Positions 25,809-34,104 of a DNA stretch of 64,000 bases are shown here, piece by piece. Below the pieces are notes generated by a model. That model saw nothing but the letters and a program-made list of their open reading frames with translations, was not told the origin of the DNA and searched no databases. This DNA comes from Amycolatopsis sp. GM8. GTDB lineage: Bacteria; Actinomycetota; Actinomycetes; Mycobacteriales; Pseudonocardiaceae. Location of the stretch: contig NZ_JAJKFK010000001.1 in assembly GCF_021653975.1 (NCBI RefSeq), positions 1,084,863 to 1,148,862 on the forward strand. The letters are read 5' to 3'. A program made the position numbers and the translations under genes. Each line of letters begins with the position of its first letter. Within the stretch, counting starts at the first letter, position 1.

Positions 25809-26437
25809 ACCGGCTCCGCCACGGCGCGATCATCGCGTTCGACATCGGGGCCCCGATCGCGCTCTACTACGTGCTGCGCGCGGCCGGGCTGAGCGTTTAT
25901 CTGTCGCTGCTGATCAGCGCGGTGCTGCCGGTGCTCAGCACGCTGGTGCAGATCGTGCGCGGGCGGAAGCTGGACCAGCTGGGCATCTTCATGGCCGGGA
26001 TCACGATCCTGTCCGCCGGCGTCGCGACGATCAGCGGCAGCGACCGCTTCCTGCTCGCCAAGGACGGCTGGGTCACCGCGGTCACCGGCCTGTGGATGCT
26101 GTCCACCACCCGCAGTGACCGGCCGATTGTCTACCATTTCGCCCGCGTGCTGCTGGAAGGCCGGATCGGCCCGAAGGGCGAATCGTGGGCGTCGATGTGG
26201 GACCGGCTGCCGCGTTTCCGGCGCGTCTGGCGCGTGGCGTGCGTCATCTGGGGCGTCGCGACTCTGCTGGACGCCGGCGTCCGCGTGGCGATGGCCTACA
26301 CGCTGCCGGTCAACGTGGTCCCCGCGCTGAACGGCGTGCAGTATCTCGTGCTGTTCCTGCTCCTGCAGATCGCGACGAACATCTACTACTTCCGCGCAGG
26401 CCTGTTCAACCCGCAGTCCGCGCTGTACCAGGCCTGA
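25805..26437 (+). CDS. VC0807-like integral membrane protein
   Basis: The 210-residue protein has about six hydrophobic segments (IGAPIALYYVLRAAGL, LLISAVLPVLSTLVQIV, FMAGITILSAGVATI, VACVIWGVATLLDAGVRVAM and YLVLFLLLQIATNIYYF). The order and the motif RFLLAKDGWVTAVTGLWML match VC0807-type proteins, whose role is unknown. It starts at GTG 25805 inside the tetR stop, so it is co-translated with the regulator. It may be the regulated transport or tolerance partner, but nothing in the sequence shows this. Confidence 0.78.
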   Translation: MNRLRHGAIIAFDIGAPIALYYVLRAAGLSVYLSLLISAVLPVLSTLVQIVRGRKLDQLGIFMAGITILSAGVATISGSDRFLLAKDGWVTAVTGLWMLSTTRSDRPIVYHFARVLLEGRIGPKGESWASMWDRLPRFRRVWRVACVIWGVATLLDAGVRVAMAYTLPVNVVPALNGVQYLVLFLLLQIATNIYYFRAGLFNPQSALYQA

Positions 26438-26447
26438 TCCCCGCGGG

Positions 26448-27305
26448 TCAGCTGGTGGGTTCCAGGGATTCCTGGCGCGGTGCGGGGACTTCCGCGGGTT
26501 CGACCTGGAGCATCGGGGTCGCTTCGGCGAGGAGTTGCTGGATGGCGTGCAGCTCCCCGATTGTCCGGTTGCGCTGCGCGTGCACAGTGTCGGCCTCGCG
26601 CTGTGCCTGGCCGAGGAGGTTCCTCGCCTTCTCCTCGGTGCCGGCCAGCAGCCGGGCGCGCTCGGCCGCCGCCTCCTGCTCCTCCTGCTCGATGGAGGCC
26701 ATCGCCTCCGTGCGGCGGACGCGCATCGCCTGCTCGAAGTCCTCCTCGACCTCCTGCCGCCGCTGCGCCGCCTCCTCGTCGAGCTTCTTGCGCTCGTCCT
26801 CAGCCTGCCCGGCCAGCTCTTCGAGCTCCTCACGCGTCCGGCGAATCTGCGCGTCGTGCTCGTCGGCGAGCTCCTTGCGGCGCGCGGCCACCTCCGCGAC
26901 CAGGGCGTCGTGCCGCTCGCGCAGCCGTTGCGCGGCCTGCTCGGCCGACGCCCAGCTGCGTTCGGCGGCGGCCCGCGCCCGCTCGGTGATCTCGGTCGCC
27001 TCTTCCTGCGCCAGCTCGACCATCTGGAACAGCCGGCTGCTGAGCCCGTCGGCCTCGATCGGGCTCCGGCTGATCCGGTCGATCTTCGCGCGCAACCGGT
27101 CGTTCTCGGACCGCAGATCTTCGAGCTGTCGCGCGAGATTCTCGGCGCTGGCCGCCGCCGCGTCCCGGTCCGCGAGAACCAGCCGCAGGTCCGCTTCGAC
27201 CCGCCGGACGTACTCCCGGACCTGACGCGTTTTGAGCCCCCGCCAAGATCGACCGAAATCCGTGCGTGGCGGATCCAGATCCTCGCGAGAGTCAACGGTG
27301 GCCAT
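26448..27305 (-). CDS. DivIVA-domain coiled-coil protein
   Basis: The 285-residue protein has a DivIVA-like N-terminal part (TDFGRSWRGLKTRQVREYVR, residues about 15-35, then a first coiled coil) and a long Glu/Arg/Ala-rich coiled coil to about residue 255 (for example RERHDALVAEVAARRKELA). DivIVA proteins in actinomycetes mark poles and guide wall growth, but this one differs from Wag31 in its diverged N-terminus, so a secondary coiled-coil scaffold is more likely. ATG 27305 follows GGGAGG; a longer upstream frame lacks a ribosome site. It converges with the VC0807-like gene across a 10-bp gap. Confidence 0.78.
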   Translation of the reverse strand: MATVDSREDLDPPRTDFGRSWRGLKTRQVREYVRRVEADLRLVLADRDAAAASAENLARQLEDLRSENDRLRAKIDRISRSPIEADGLSSRLFQMVELAQEEATEITERARAAAERSWASAEQAAQRLRERHDALVAEVAARRKELADEHDAQIRRTREELEELAGQAEDERKKLDEEAAQRRQEVEEDFEQAMRVRRTEAMASIEQEEQEAAAERARLLAGTEEKARNLLGQAQREADTVHAQRNRTIGELHAIQQLLAEATPMLQVEPAEVPAPRQESLEPTS

Positions 27306-27354
27306 CAGCACCTCCCGAAGCGACAGTCCTCTGTGGACTGGCAACAAAAACTCG

Positions 27355-28590
27355 TTACTGTAGAGCATCCTCTCTTCGCGACGCTCCGTCTACCACCTTG
27401 CCCGGTCCAGCGTAATCTTCCAGTGTGACGCCGCCGGCCTTGCCTTGAAGATCACCGGTGAGCATCGACCGCCACGGCCCGGCGAGCATCAGCCGGGTGG
27501 TCTGGTTGCCCAGCCAGATCATCCCGCGCCCCTTCGGCAGGAACAGGTTTTTCCCGCCAGGCATCGGTTTCTTGTTATCCCGGACGTAACCATCGAGCAC
27601 TTGACGGTATCGCGCGAACGCCCGAACATGATCACCATCGGCCGCCGCGAGCTCACCCGCGAGCACGTACGCGCCGACTACTGCCATGCTCGTCCCCATG
27701 CCGGCCGAACCACCGAACACGGCGTCGCCGAGTAGCGCCACCCGTCCTCTCGACCACTCTTCGATGGTGACCAGGTACTCCCGGTCGATATAGAAATCCG
27801 TTGTGTCCCACATGGATTCGAGCATTCGCGGCACCTGCCAGCCGGCCCCAGCCATCGCGTCGGCGACGAACCGTTTCTGGCGCTGGACGTCCCGCCGGTC
27901 GTGGTCGATCTCGGGTCCGGCGAAGAAGAACATGCCTCGGGTCCGGCCGCCGCGCGTCGGGTAGAGACTCGCGCGGCGGCGGCCGGGCATCACGTACATC
28001 AACTGCCAGTCGTCGAGCGGCACATCCGCGCCGGTCGCGAAGATCACCTTGTAGTACCCCTGGTCCTGCACGAATCCCGGCTCCGGCCCGAAGGCCAGGC
28101 GCCGGACGTTCGAGTGCAGCCCGTCCGCGCCCACCACGACGTCGAACGTGCGTGACCCCCCGCTGGCGAACGTCACGTCCACGCCGCCGGCATGTTCGTG
28201 CAGCGCGATGATCGAGTCGTCGAAGATGTATTCGACGCCGTCGCGGCTGGCCTCGTACAGAATCCGGCCAAGATCGGCACGCAGGATTTCCAGATCGGCG
28301 ATGATCCCGCCGGAATCACCGCTCAGGTCGCTGCCCCAGCTCCAGACTCGCCGGTTCCGCTGGTCGACGGCGCTCAACCCGACGACGCCGGTGTGGTGTG
28401 CGCGCACGGTGTCCAGCAGACCCATCCGCTCGATCACGTCGCGGGCCGCGCCGCGCAGGTCGACCGCCTGCCCGCCTTCGCGGGGTTTCGGTGCCCGCTC
28501 GACGACGGTCACGGTGAAGCCGTGGCGGCGCAGCCAGTAGGCCAGCGTCGGTCCGGCAATGCTTGCTCCCGAGATCAGTACCTTAGTCAT
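27355..28590 (-). CDS. FAD-dependent aromatic-type monooxygenase
   Basis: The 411-residue protein is a class A flavoprotein monooxygenase. It has the N-terminal GxGxxG-like dinucleotide site (VLISGASIAGPTLAYWLRR), the middle DG motif (VVVGADGLHSNVRRLAFG) and the late GD motif (RVALLGDAVFGGSAGMGTS). This group includes hydroxylases of antibiotics, and several confer resistance, for example to tetracyclines or rifamycins. It is divergent from a TetR-containing regulator, the pattern seen for inducible drug-inactivating oxygenases. Its real substrate is unknown. Confidence 0.88.
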   Translation of the reverse strand: MTKVLISGASIAGPTLAYWLRRHGFTVTVVERAPKPREGGQAVDLRGAARDVIERMGLLDTVRAHHTGVVGLSAVDQRNRRVWSWGSDLSGDSGGIIADLEILRADLGRILYEASRDGVEYIFDDSIIALHEHAGGVDVTFASGGSRTFDVVVGADGLHSNVRRLAFGPEPGFVQDQGYYKVIFATGADVPLDDWQLMYVMPGRRRASLYPTRGGRTRGMFFFAGPEIDHDRRDVQRQKRFVADAMAGAGWQVPRMLESMWDTTDFYIDREYLVTIEEWSRGRVALLGDAVFGGSAGMGTSMAVVGAYVLAGELAAADGDHVRAFARYRQVLDGYVRDNKKPMPGGKNLFLPKGRGMIWLGNQTTRLMLAGPWRSMLTGDLQGKAGGVTLEDYAGPGKVVDGASRREDALQ

Positions 28591-28593
28591 GCG

Positions 28594-28624
28594 TACACCG
28601 TACAGACACTGAATATACGGTGTA
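28594..28624. promoter_or_regulatory. perfect 9-bp inverted repeat upstream of the monooxygenase
   Basis: TACACCGTA (28594-28602) and TACGGTGTA (28616-28624) are exact reverse complements with a 13-bp centre. The site begins 4 bp upstream of the monooxygenase start codon, so a bound protein would block its transcription or translation start. GTACACCG recurs in the second palindrome region next to the regulator gene, suggesting the same protein reads both. Confidence 0.6.
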
Positions 28625-28631
28625 AAGTTTC

Positions 28632-28677
28632 CTAGTGCACCGACACTGAGCTGCAGATGAGCACGGAAGTGCACTAG
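28632..28677. promoter_or_regulatory. second perfect 9-bp inverted repeat, near the fusion regulator gene
   Basis: CTAGTGCAC (28632-28640) and GTGCACTAG (28669-28677) are exact reverse complements 28 bp apart. The right arm runs into AGTACACCG, a partial copy of the first palindrome's half-site. It ends 19 bp before the regulator start codon. Together the two palindromes fill the 106-bp intergenic region. Confidence 0.55.
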
Positions 28678-28696
28678 TACACCGAAAGGCCCTGAG

Positions 28697-29593
28697 ATGA
28701 CGCACCCGTACGCCAGGATCGTCGCCGAACTGCAGCGGAGGATCGCCGCCGGCGAGCTGCGCCCCGGTGACCGCGTGCCCTCGACTCGCCAGCTGACCGA
28801 GGAGTGGGGCGTCGCGATGGCTACCGCGACCAAGGCGCTCTCAGCCTTGCGGCAGCAGGGACTGGTGCGGGCGGTGCAAGGCGTCGGGACGGTCGTCGCC
28901 GACGGGCGGCGGACCCAGCAGACGGCGCCGGGAACCGAGCTGACCCAGGCCCGTATCGTCCGCGCGGCCATCGAAATCGCCGACGCCGAAGGGCTGGCTG
29001 CGGTGTCGATGCGGCGCATCGCGACCGAACTCGGCGTCGCGACGATGTCGCTCTACCGGCACGTGCCCGGTAAGGACGACCTGGTCGTGCTGATGGCCGA
29101 CGCCGCGATCGCCGAGCAGCCCCTGCCCGAAACCCCGCCGCCCGGCTGGCGCGACCGGCTCGAACTGTCCTCTCGCCTGATGTGGCAGCACTTCCGCAAA
29201 CACACGTGGCTCGCACCCGCGATCTCGATGACCAGACCACAGGTCTTGCCGAATGCCGTCCGGTACACCGAATGGTCGCTGCAAGCGCTCGCCGGGCTCG
29301 AACCGACGGCCAAGCTCTACGCCTACCTGACGGTATTCGGGTTCGTCCGCGGTCTCGCGGTGAACCTCGAGGCCGAGGCGCAGGCGGAGCAGGACACCGG
29401 GCTGACGCCGGACGAGTGGATGCAGACCCAGAGCAATGACCTGCTGTCCGGGATCTTCGAGCACGCCGAACTGCCCGCGTTCGCCGAGCTGATCACGCAC
29501 GACATCCCGTTCGACCTCGACAATCTGTTCGAGTTCGGCCTCGCACGAGTGCTCGATGGACTGGAAAGATTGCTGATACGGGCAAATCAGTGA
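28697..29593 (+). CDS. GntR-TetR double DNA-binding-domain regulator
   Basis: The 298-residue protein carries two DNA-binding domains in series. Residues about 1-70 are a GntR winged helix (RIAAGELRPGDRVPSTRQL, ATKALSALRQQGLVRAVQG). Residues about 80-130 are a TetR helix-turn-helix (AAVSMRRIATELGVATMSLY, RHVPGKDDL). The rest is a TetR-type ligand domain (TetR_C-like, with LMWQHFRKHTWLAPAIS). Such fusions are known in actinobacteria but little studied. It is divergent from the monooxygenase and its likely targets are the two palindromes between them. GAAAGG precedes ATG 28697. Confidence 0.88.
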   Translation: MTHPYARIVAELQRRIAAGELRPGDRVPSTRQLTEEWGVAMATATKALSALRQQGLVRAVQGVGTVVADGRRTQQTAPGTELTQARIVRAAIEIADAEGLAAVSMRRIATELGVATMSLYRHVPGKDDLVVLMADAAIAEQPLPETPPPGWRDRLELSSRLMWQHFRKHTWLAPAISMTRPQVLPNAVRYTEWSLQALAGLEPTAKLYAYLTVFGFVRGLAVNLEAEAQAEQDTGLTPDEWMQTQSNDLLSGIFEHAELPAFAELITHDIPFDLDNLFEFGLARVLDGLERLLIRANQ

Positions 29594-29645
29594 GACAGAG
29601 GGTAGCTCCGTGATCGTCCTCAACCCGACGCCGTAGCCTGACCGG

Positions 29646-31067
29646 GTGACCGGGACGGAAACGAAAGACGAGGGGCGTCTGATCGCCGGCCGCTACCGGC
29701 TGGAGCGCCGCATCGGCGGCGGGGCGATGGGCGTGGTGTGGCTCGCGAAGGACGAGCTGCTCGATCGAACCGTTGCGCTGAAACAACTTCTGCTCACCGC
29801 GGGGCTCAGCGAGAAAGAGGCGGAGCAGGCGCGAAAACGGTCGTCGCGCGAGGCCCGGCTGGCCGCGCGACTACAGCACCGGCACGCCATCACGGTCTTC
29901 GACGTCGCCGACGACGACGGGATGCCCGTGCTGGTCATGGAATACCTGCCGTCGCAGAGCCTCGCCGAGGTGCTCGCCGCACGCGGTCCGCTGCCGCCCG
30001 CGGAGGTCACGCGGATCGGCGCGCATGCCGCGTCCGCGCTGGCCGCCGCGCATGCCGCCGGGATCGTGCACCGCGACGTCAAGCCCGGCAACATCCTGCT
30101 CGGCGAGGAAGGCACCGCGAAGATCACCGATTTCGGCATCTCGCGCGCGGCGGACGACGGCACGCTGACCGGCAGCGGCCGCTTCGCCGGCACCCCCGCG
30201 TACCTCTCCCCCGAAGCCGCACGCGGGGAGAAACCGACACCGGCCTCGGACGTCTTCTCCCTCGGGGCGACGTTGTACGCGATCGTCGAGGGCCGTTTTC
30301 CTTACGGTGACACCGAAAACCAGATGGCACTGCTGTACGCCGCGGCCGCCGGGCGGTTCGCGCCGCCGAACCAGGCCGGGCCGCTGACCGCCCCGCTGGA
30401 GCGGATGATGCGGTTCGCCCCGGACGAGCGCCCGACGATGGCCGAGGTGGCCGACGAGCTGGCGAAACTCGCCGAGCCCACCCAGGAGGAGCGCCGCCGC
30501 GGCCGGGCGCTGGTGTGGGCCGGGGTGGCCGCGGTCGTGGTGGTGGCGGCCGCGGTGACCACGATCGTGCTGCTCAACAATGGATCCGGCGGGCAGAACG
30601 CCTCGCCCCCGCCGGCTTCCGTCACGCAAAGCCCCGTGGCCCAGCAGCCGACCTCGTCGGCGCAGCAGCAGCAACAACCCACGACCGGCGCGACCTCCAG
30701 CCAGTCGACGGCGCCGTCGTCCTCGACCGCCGCAGCGCCCCCGGCCGCCCCGCCGCCCGCGACCACCGACCTCGTCCAGTTCGTCAAGGACTACTACGCG
30801 GCGATGCCGGGCGGGACCGCCGCCGGCTGGACCAAGCTCAGCCCTGACATGCAGCGGCGCGTCGGGCACGACTACTACCTGCGGTACTGGGGCGAGATGT
30901 CGAAGTTCGAGGTCAAGGTCGCGCCGCACCAGACCGGGCCGAACACCGTCGAGTCCGTGCTCGACTTCGTCCAGAACGGCACGCACTACGAGGAGCGGCA
31001 CCGGCTGACCGTGATCAACGTCGGCGGCCAGCTCCTGATCGACAACGACAGCTCCTCGGGCGTCTAG
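29646..31067 (+). CDS. PknB-type membrane serine/threonine protein kinase
   Basis: The 473-residue protein has a cytoplasmic Hanks-type kinase domain (about residues 14-275): glycine loop RIGGGAMGVVWLAKD, Lys in TVALKQL, catalytic HRDVKPGNILL, DFG in KITDFGISRA and activation-loop end GTPAYLSPEAARGE. One transmembrane helix follows (ALVWAGVAAVVVVAAAVTTI), then a Ser/Thr/Pro/Gln-rich linker and a 90-residue extracellular domain (DLVQFVKDYYAAMPGGTAAG) that looks NTF2-like rather than PASTA. It therefore senses something other than the muropeptides read by PASTA kinases. GTG 29646 has no ribosome site, suggesting a leaderless transcript. Confidence 0.92.
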   Translation: MTGTETKDEGRLIAGRYRLERRIGGGAMGVVWLAKDELLDRTVALKQLLLTAGLSEKEAEQARKRSSREARLAARLQHRHAITVFDVADDDGMPVLVMEYLPSQSLAEVLAARGPLPPAEVTRIGAHAASALAAAHAAGIVHRDVKPGNILLGEEGTAKITDFGISRAADDGTLTGSGRFAGTPAYLSPEAARGEKPTPASDVFSLGATLYAIVEGRFPYGDTENQMALLYAAAAGRFAPPNQAGPLTAPLERMMRFAPDERPTMAEVADELAKLAEPTQEERRRGRALVWAGVAAVVVVAAAVTTIVLLNNGSGGQNASPPPASVTQSPVAQQPTSSAQQQQQPTTGATSSQSTAPSSSTAAAPPAAPPPATTDLVQFVKDYYAAMPGGTAAGWTKLSPDMQRRVGHDYYLRYWGEMSKFEVKVAPHQTGPNTVESVLDFVQNGTHYEERHRLTVINVGGQLLIDNDSSSGV

Positions 31068-32206
31068 GTGCGGGTGGCCTCGCAGAGGAAGGCGACCGGG
31101 GAACGGCCGATCCTGGTCAACACCACCGTCGCCTCGTTCGGGCCGCGAGGTTTGAGCCGTTTGCGCAACGCGTCCGGGTCGACGTCGAGGCCGCGGACGA
31201 GGATCTCCAGCCGGCCGACCTCACGCCGTTTCAGCACGGCACGCAGGGCTTTCTCCTGGTACGGCCCGTGTTCGAGCACGCGGAAGGCGCGCACGCCGGG
31301 CGGCGGCCGGTCGCCCGTCAGGTAGGCGATGCGTTCGTCGAGCTGCCACAGGCCGTGCCGCGCGCCGTAGTGCTTCACCAGCCCGGCGCGGACCACGGCG
31401 CCGTCCGGATCGATGATCCACTCGCCGGGCTCGCGCGCTCCGATGTCGTCGGGGTCCTCCGACGTGATCGTCCATTGTGGACTTTCGCCGCGCAGCACGG
31501 TCGCCCGGCGCGCCGCCGTGGCGAGCGAACCCGTCCACAGGCAGGCCTCGCGCACCTGCCCGTCCAGTGACACCAGCTCGACCTCGTCCGCCCAGGTCAA
31601 CGGGCTGAAGTCAAGGCCCGGCGACACCTTGACGGCCAGCTCGCGCCCGCCGTACACCTCCGCGAGCCGATCCAGCGGCGGCGCGAAATCCTCGGGCCGC
31701 CAACGCCGCCCGCGAGCGTCCCGGCGCGCCGGGTCGGCGACGATCACGGTGCCGCGGCTCACCGGGTGCAACGCGTCGGCCCGCACGAGCGGCACATCGG
31801 GGCAGTTGTGCCGGGCCATCGCCAGCCGCACACTGTCCACATCGGACCCGACGACCCGCCGCGCGACCGCGGCCAGCTCCACCAGGTCCGCGCCGACCGA
31901 GCAAGTCACGTCGTGCACATCACGGCCGGCCAGCCGCGCCGCGCGATGCCGGGCCACCGCCGACGCGCTCGCCTGCTGCATCGCGTCACCGGTGAACAGC
32001 CACCCGTCGGCGTCGAGCTTCGCGCGCGCCTTCCGCCGCAGCACCACGGTCTCCAGCACCGCGGCCGCGTGCTCGCCCGCGATCCGCCGGGCGGCCTCGA
32101 CATCGGCGATCCGCGACGCGTCCAGCCCGGCGCACCCGGCGAGCGCGGCCGCACCCGAAGCCGAGCGCAGGAACCGGACGTCGTCGAGCGTGAACGCGTA
32201 GGCCAA
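31064..32206 (-). CDS. class I SAM-dependent methyltransferase with THUMP-like C-terminal domain
   Basis: The 380-residue protein has a Rossmann methyltransferase core (VHDVTCSVGADLVELAAVA for the SAM loop; VIVADPARRDARGRRW after it) and a C-terminal THUMP-like region (ILVRGLDVDPDALRKRLKPR). Related proteins are thought to methylate RNA, but the target of this group is unproven. Translation appears to begin at TTG 32206, directly after the TAG stop of the upstream methyltransferase gene (TAGTTG); no ATG or GTG lies nearby in frame. Its stop shares a CTAG with the kinase gene. Confidence 0.82.
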   Translation of the reverse strand: MAYAFTLDDVRFLRSASGAAALAGCAGLDASRIADVEAARRIAGEHAAAVLETVVLRRKARAKLDADGWLFTGDAMQQASASAVARHRAARLAGRDVHDVTCSVGADLVELAAVARRVVGSDVDSVRLAMARHNCPDVPLVRADALHPVSRGTVIVADPARRDARGRRWRPEDFAPPLDRLAEVYGGRELAVKVSPGLDFSPLTWADEVELVSLDGQVREACLWTGSLATAARRATVLRGESPQWTITSEDPDDIGAREPGEWIIDPDGAVVRAGLVKHYGARHGLWQLDERIAYLTGDRPPPGVRAFRVLEHGPYQEKALRAVLKRREVGRLEILVRGLDVDPDALRKRLKPRGPNEATVVLTRIGRSPVAFLCEATRT

Positions 32207-33187
32207 CTACAGCTCGACCGGCGAGGACGGCTTGATGCCGGTGACCATCACGTTGTAGAACAGCTCCCTCGGCAGCACCCTGGCCAGCAGTTTCTTGTCC
32301 AGCGCGGACAGCCGCAGCCACAGGTGGTAGGCGAACATCCGCCAGCGCACGGTCAGCTTCTCCTGCGGTACCGCGGCTTCGAACGTGCGGATCGGCCAGC
32401 CGGTCAGCGCCGCGGCGAACTCGTCGGTGACCGCTCGCACGTCCACCGCGCCCGCGCCGAGAGACATCCGCTCCAGCTCGCTCGGATCGAACGTGTGGAT
32501 GTCCACCACGGCCTCCAGCGCCGCCGCGCGCGAGGACTCGTCGAGCTCCTCCTGCGGCCGGCGCCACCCGTTCAGCGGGCCGAACTTCGTCACGTTCGTG
32601 GTGAGCCACCAGGTGAACTGGCCGAGCTTGCGGGCATAGAAGTCGCCGATCTTCGTCGGCTCGCCCGCGAACACGAACCGCCCTCCCGGCTTGAGTACCC
32701 GAAGGACTTCGCGCAGGGCAGCGGAGACGTCCGGGATGTGGTGCAGCACCGCGTGCCCGACGACGAGGTCGAAACTGTTGTCCGGGTAGGGAATCCGCTC
32801 CGCGTCGGCGACCCGGCCGTCGACGTCGAGGCCCAGCTTCTCCGCGTTGCGCAGCGCCACGGCCACCATGCCCGGCGACAGGTCGGTGACCGAGCCCTTC
32901 TTGATCACCCCGCCCTGCATGAGGTTCAGCAGGAAGAACCCGGTGCCGCTGCCCAGTTCCATCGCCGTCGGGTACGGCTGGCCGTCCTCGCCCGCGACCG
33001 CGTTGAACACGTCGGTGGCGTAGGAGATGCAGCGCTCGTCGTACGAGATCGACCACTTCTCGTCGTAGGTGCCGGCTTCCCAGTCGTGGTAGAGGACGTT
33101 GGCCAGCCTCGGGTCGTCGAACGCGGCCCTGACCTGCTCGGCGGTCGCGTGCGGGTTCGGCATGGGATCGGGCACGGCGTCGCTCAC
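32207..33187 (-). CDS. class I SAM-dependent methyltransferase (UbiE/Methyltransf_11-like)
   Basis: The 326-residue enzyme has the motif I AMELGSGTGFFLLNLM, the acidic end of strand 2 (VTDLSPGMVAVA), and the post-I segments NSFDLVVGHAVLHHIPDV and VLRVLKPGGRFVFAGEP. The roughly 120-residue C-terminal extension with EKWSISYDERC near the N-terminus is seen in uncharacterised actinobacterial homologues. Substrate unknown; a lipid or polyketide-type small molecule is possible given the adjacent enoyl-CoA hydratase. It is 3 nt downstream of that gene and abuts the THUMP-like methyltransferase gene. Confidence 0.87.
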   Translation of the reverse strand: MSDAVPDPMPNPHATAEQVRAAFDDPRLANVLYHDWEAGTYDEKWSISYDERCISYATDVFNAVAGEDGQPYPTAMELGSGTGFFLLNLMQGGVIKKGSVTDLSPGMVAVALRNAEKLGLDVDGRVADAERIPYPDNSFDLVVGHAVLHHIPDVSAALREVLRVLKPGGRFVFAGEPTKIGDFYARKLGQFTWWLTTNVTKFGPLNGWRRPQEELDESSRAAALEAVVDIHTFDPSELERMSLGAGAVDVRAVTDEFAAALTGWPIRTFEAAVPQEKLTVRWRMFAYHLWLRLSALDKKLLARVLPRELFYNVMVTGIKPSSPVEL

Positions 33188-33190
33188 CGG

Positions 33191-33970
33191 TTACTTCCCT
33201 TCGAAGGTGGCCTTGCCGGGACCGTTCTCGATGAACGAGTTCATCCCGTTCCGCTGGTCCTCGGTGGCCCACAACGAGGTGAACAGGTACGTCTCCAGCT
33301 TGAGCCCGCTCGCGAGATCGCCGTCGAGGCCGCCGTCGATCGCGGCCTTCGCGTTGGCCAGCGCGACCGCGGGCCCGCCCGCGAACTGCGCCGCCCACTT
33401 CTGCGCGGTCTTGTAGACGTCGTCGGCCGGCACCAGCTCGTCCACGATGCCCAGGCTCAGCGCCTCCTCGGCGGCCGCGAACCGGCCGGTGAACACGAGG
33501 TCCTTGGCCTTGCTCGGGCCGACCAGCCGCGCGAGCCGCTGCGTGCCGCCGGCGCCGGGGATGATGCCGAGCAGGATCTCGGGCTGGCCGACCTTCACGT
33601 TGTCGCCGGCGATCCGCCGGTCCGCGGCCAGTGCCAGCTCCAGCCCGCCGCCGAGGGCGTAGCCGGTGAGGGCGGCGACGACCGGCTTCGGGATCGCGGC
33701 GACCGCGGCGACGGTGTTCTGCAGCGCCGCGCCGAAGGACCGCATCTCCGAGTACGACCGGGCGGCCATCTCCTTGACGTCGGCGCCACCGCAGAAGGTC
33801 TTCTCGCCGCCGTACAGGATCACGGCGCGGACGTCGGCGCGCTCCGCGGCCTCGCGCGCCACCTCGGCCAGCTCCGCCTGGAGCTGGTTGTTGATGGCGT
33901 TGACCGGTGGCCGCTCCAACCGGATCGTGCCGATCCCGCCGTCCGCCTCGAGCCGTACGAACTCACCCAC
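33191..33970 (-). CDS. enoyl-CoA hydratase/isomerase family protein
   Basis: The 259-residue crotonase-fold protein has the oxyanion-hole loop VILYGGEKTFCGGADVKEMA and the second loop GYALGGGLELALAADRRIAG, followed by ILLGIIPGAGGTQRLARLVG. Glu residues in the latter region are those that activate water in true hydratases, so hydration of enoyl-CoA thioesters is likely. It leads an operon with two methyltransferases. AGGAGG precedes GTG 33970. The upstream gap carries long palindromes that look like operators. Confidence 0.92.
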   Translation of the reverse strand: MGEFVRLEADGGIGTIRLERPPVNAINNQLQAELAEVAREAAERADVRAVILYGGEKTFCGGADVKEMAARSYSEMRSFGAALQNTVAAVAAIPKPVVAALTGYALGGGLELALAADRRIAGDNVKVGQPEILLGIIPGAGGTQRLARLVGPSKAKDLVFTGRFAAAEEALSLGIVDELVPADDVYKTAQKWAAQFAGGPAVALANAKAAIDGGLDGDLASGLKLETYLFTSLWATEDQRNGMNSFIENGPGKATFEGK

Positions 33971-34000
33971 GCTGGATCCTCCTAGAACGGTGCTGTGTCG

Positions 34001-34104
34001 TTGGTACCAATCCGACCGGCAGCCACGGCGATCCGCCTCGCGTAGGTCGGCTTCCGGCTGGTGGGGTCGGCCTACTTTCGGTCGGATTGGTACCGGCCGG
34101 TACC
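34001..34104. promoter_or_regulatory. paired operator-like palindromes upstream of the enoyl-CoA hydratase operon
   Basis: GGTACCAATCCGACC (34003-34017) and GGTCGGATTGGTACC (34080-34094) are exact 15-bp reverse complements 62 bp apart. Within them, TTGGTACCAA (34001-34010) is itself a perfect palindrome, and GGTACCGGCCGGTACC (34089-34104) is a perfect 16-bp palindrome. GGTCGG recurs between them. The arrangement suggests two binding sites for one dimeric regulator, possibly with DNA looping over the promoter of the minus-strand operon. Confidence 0.6.
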
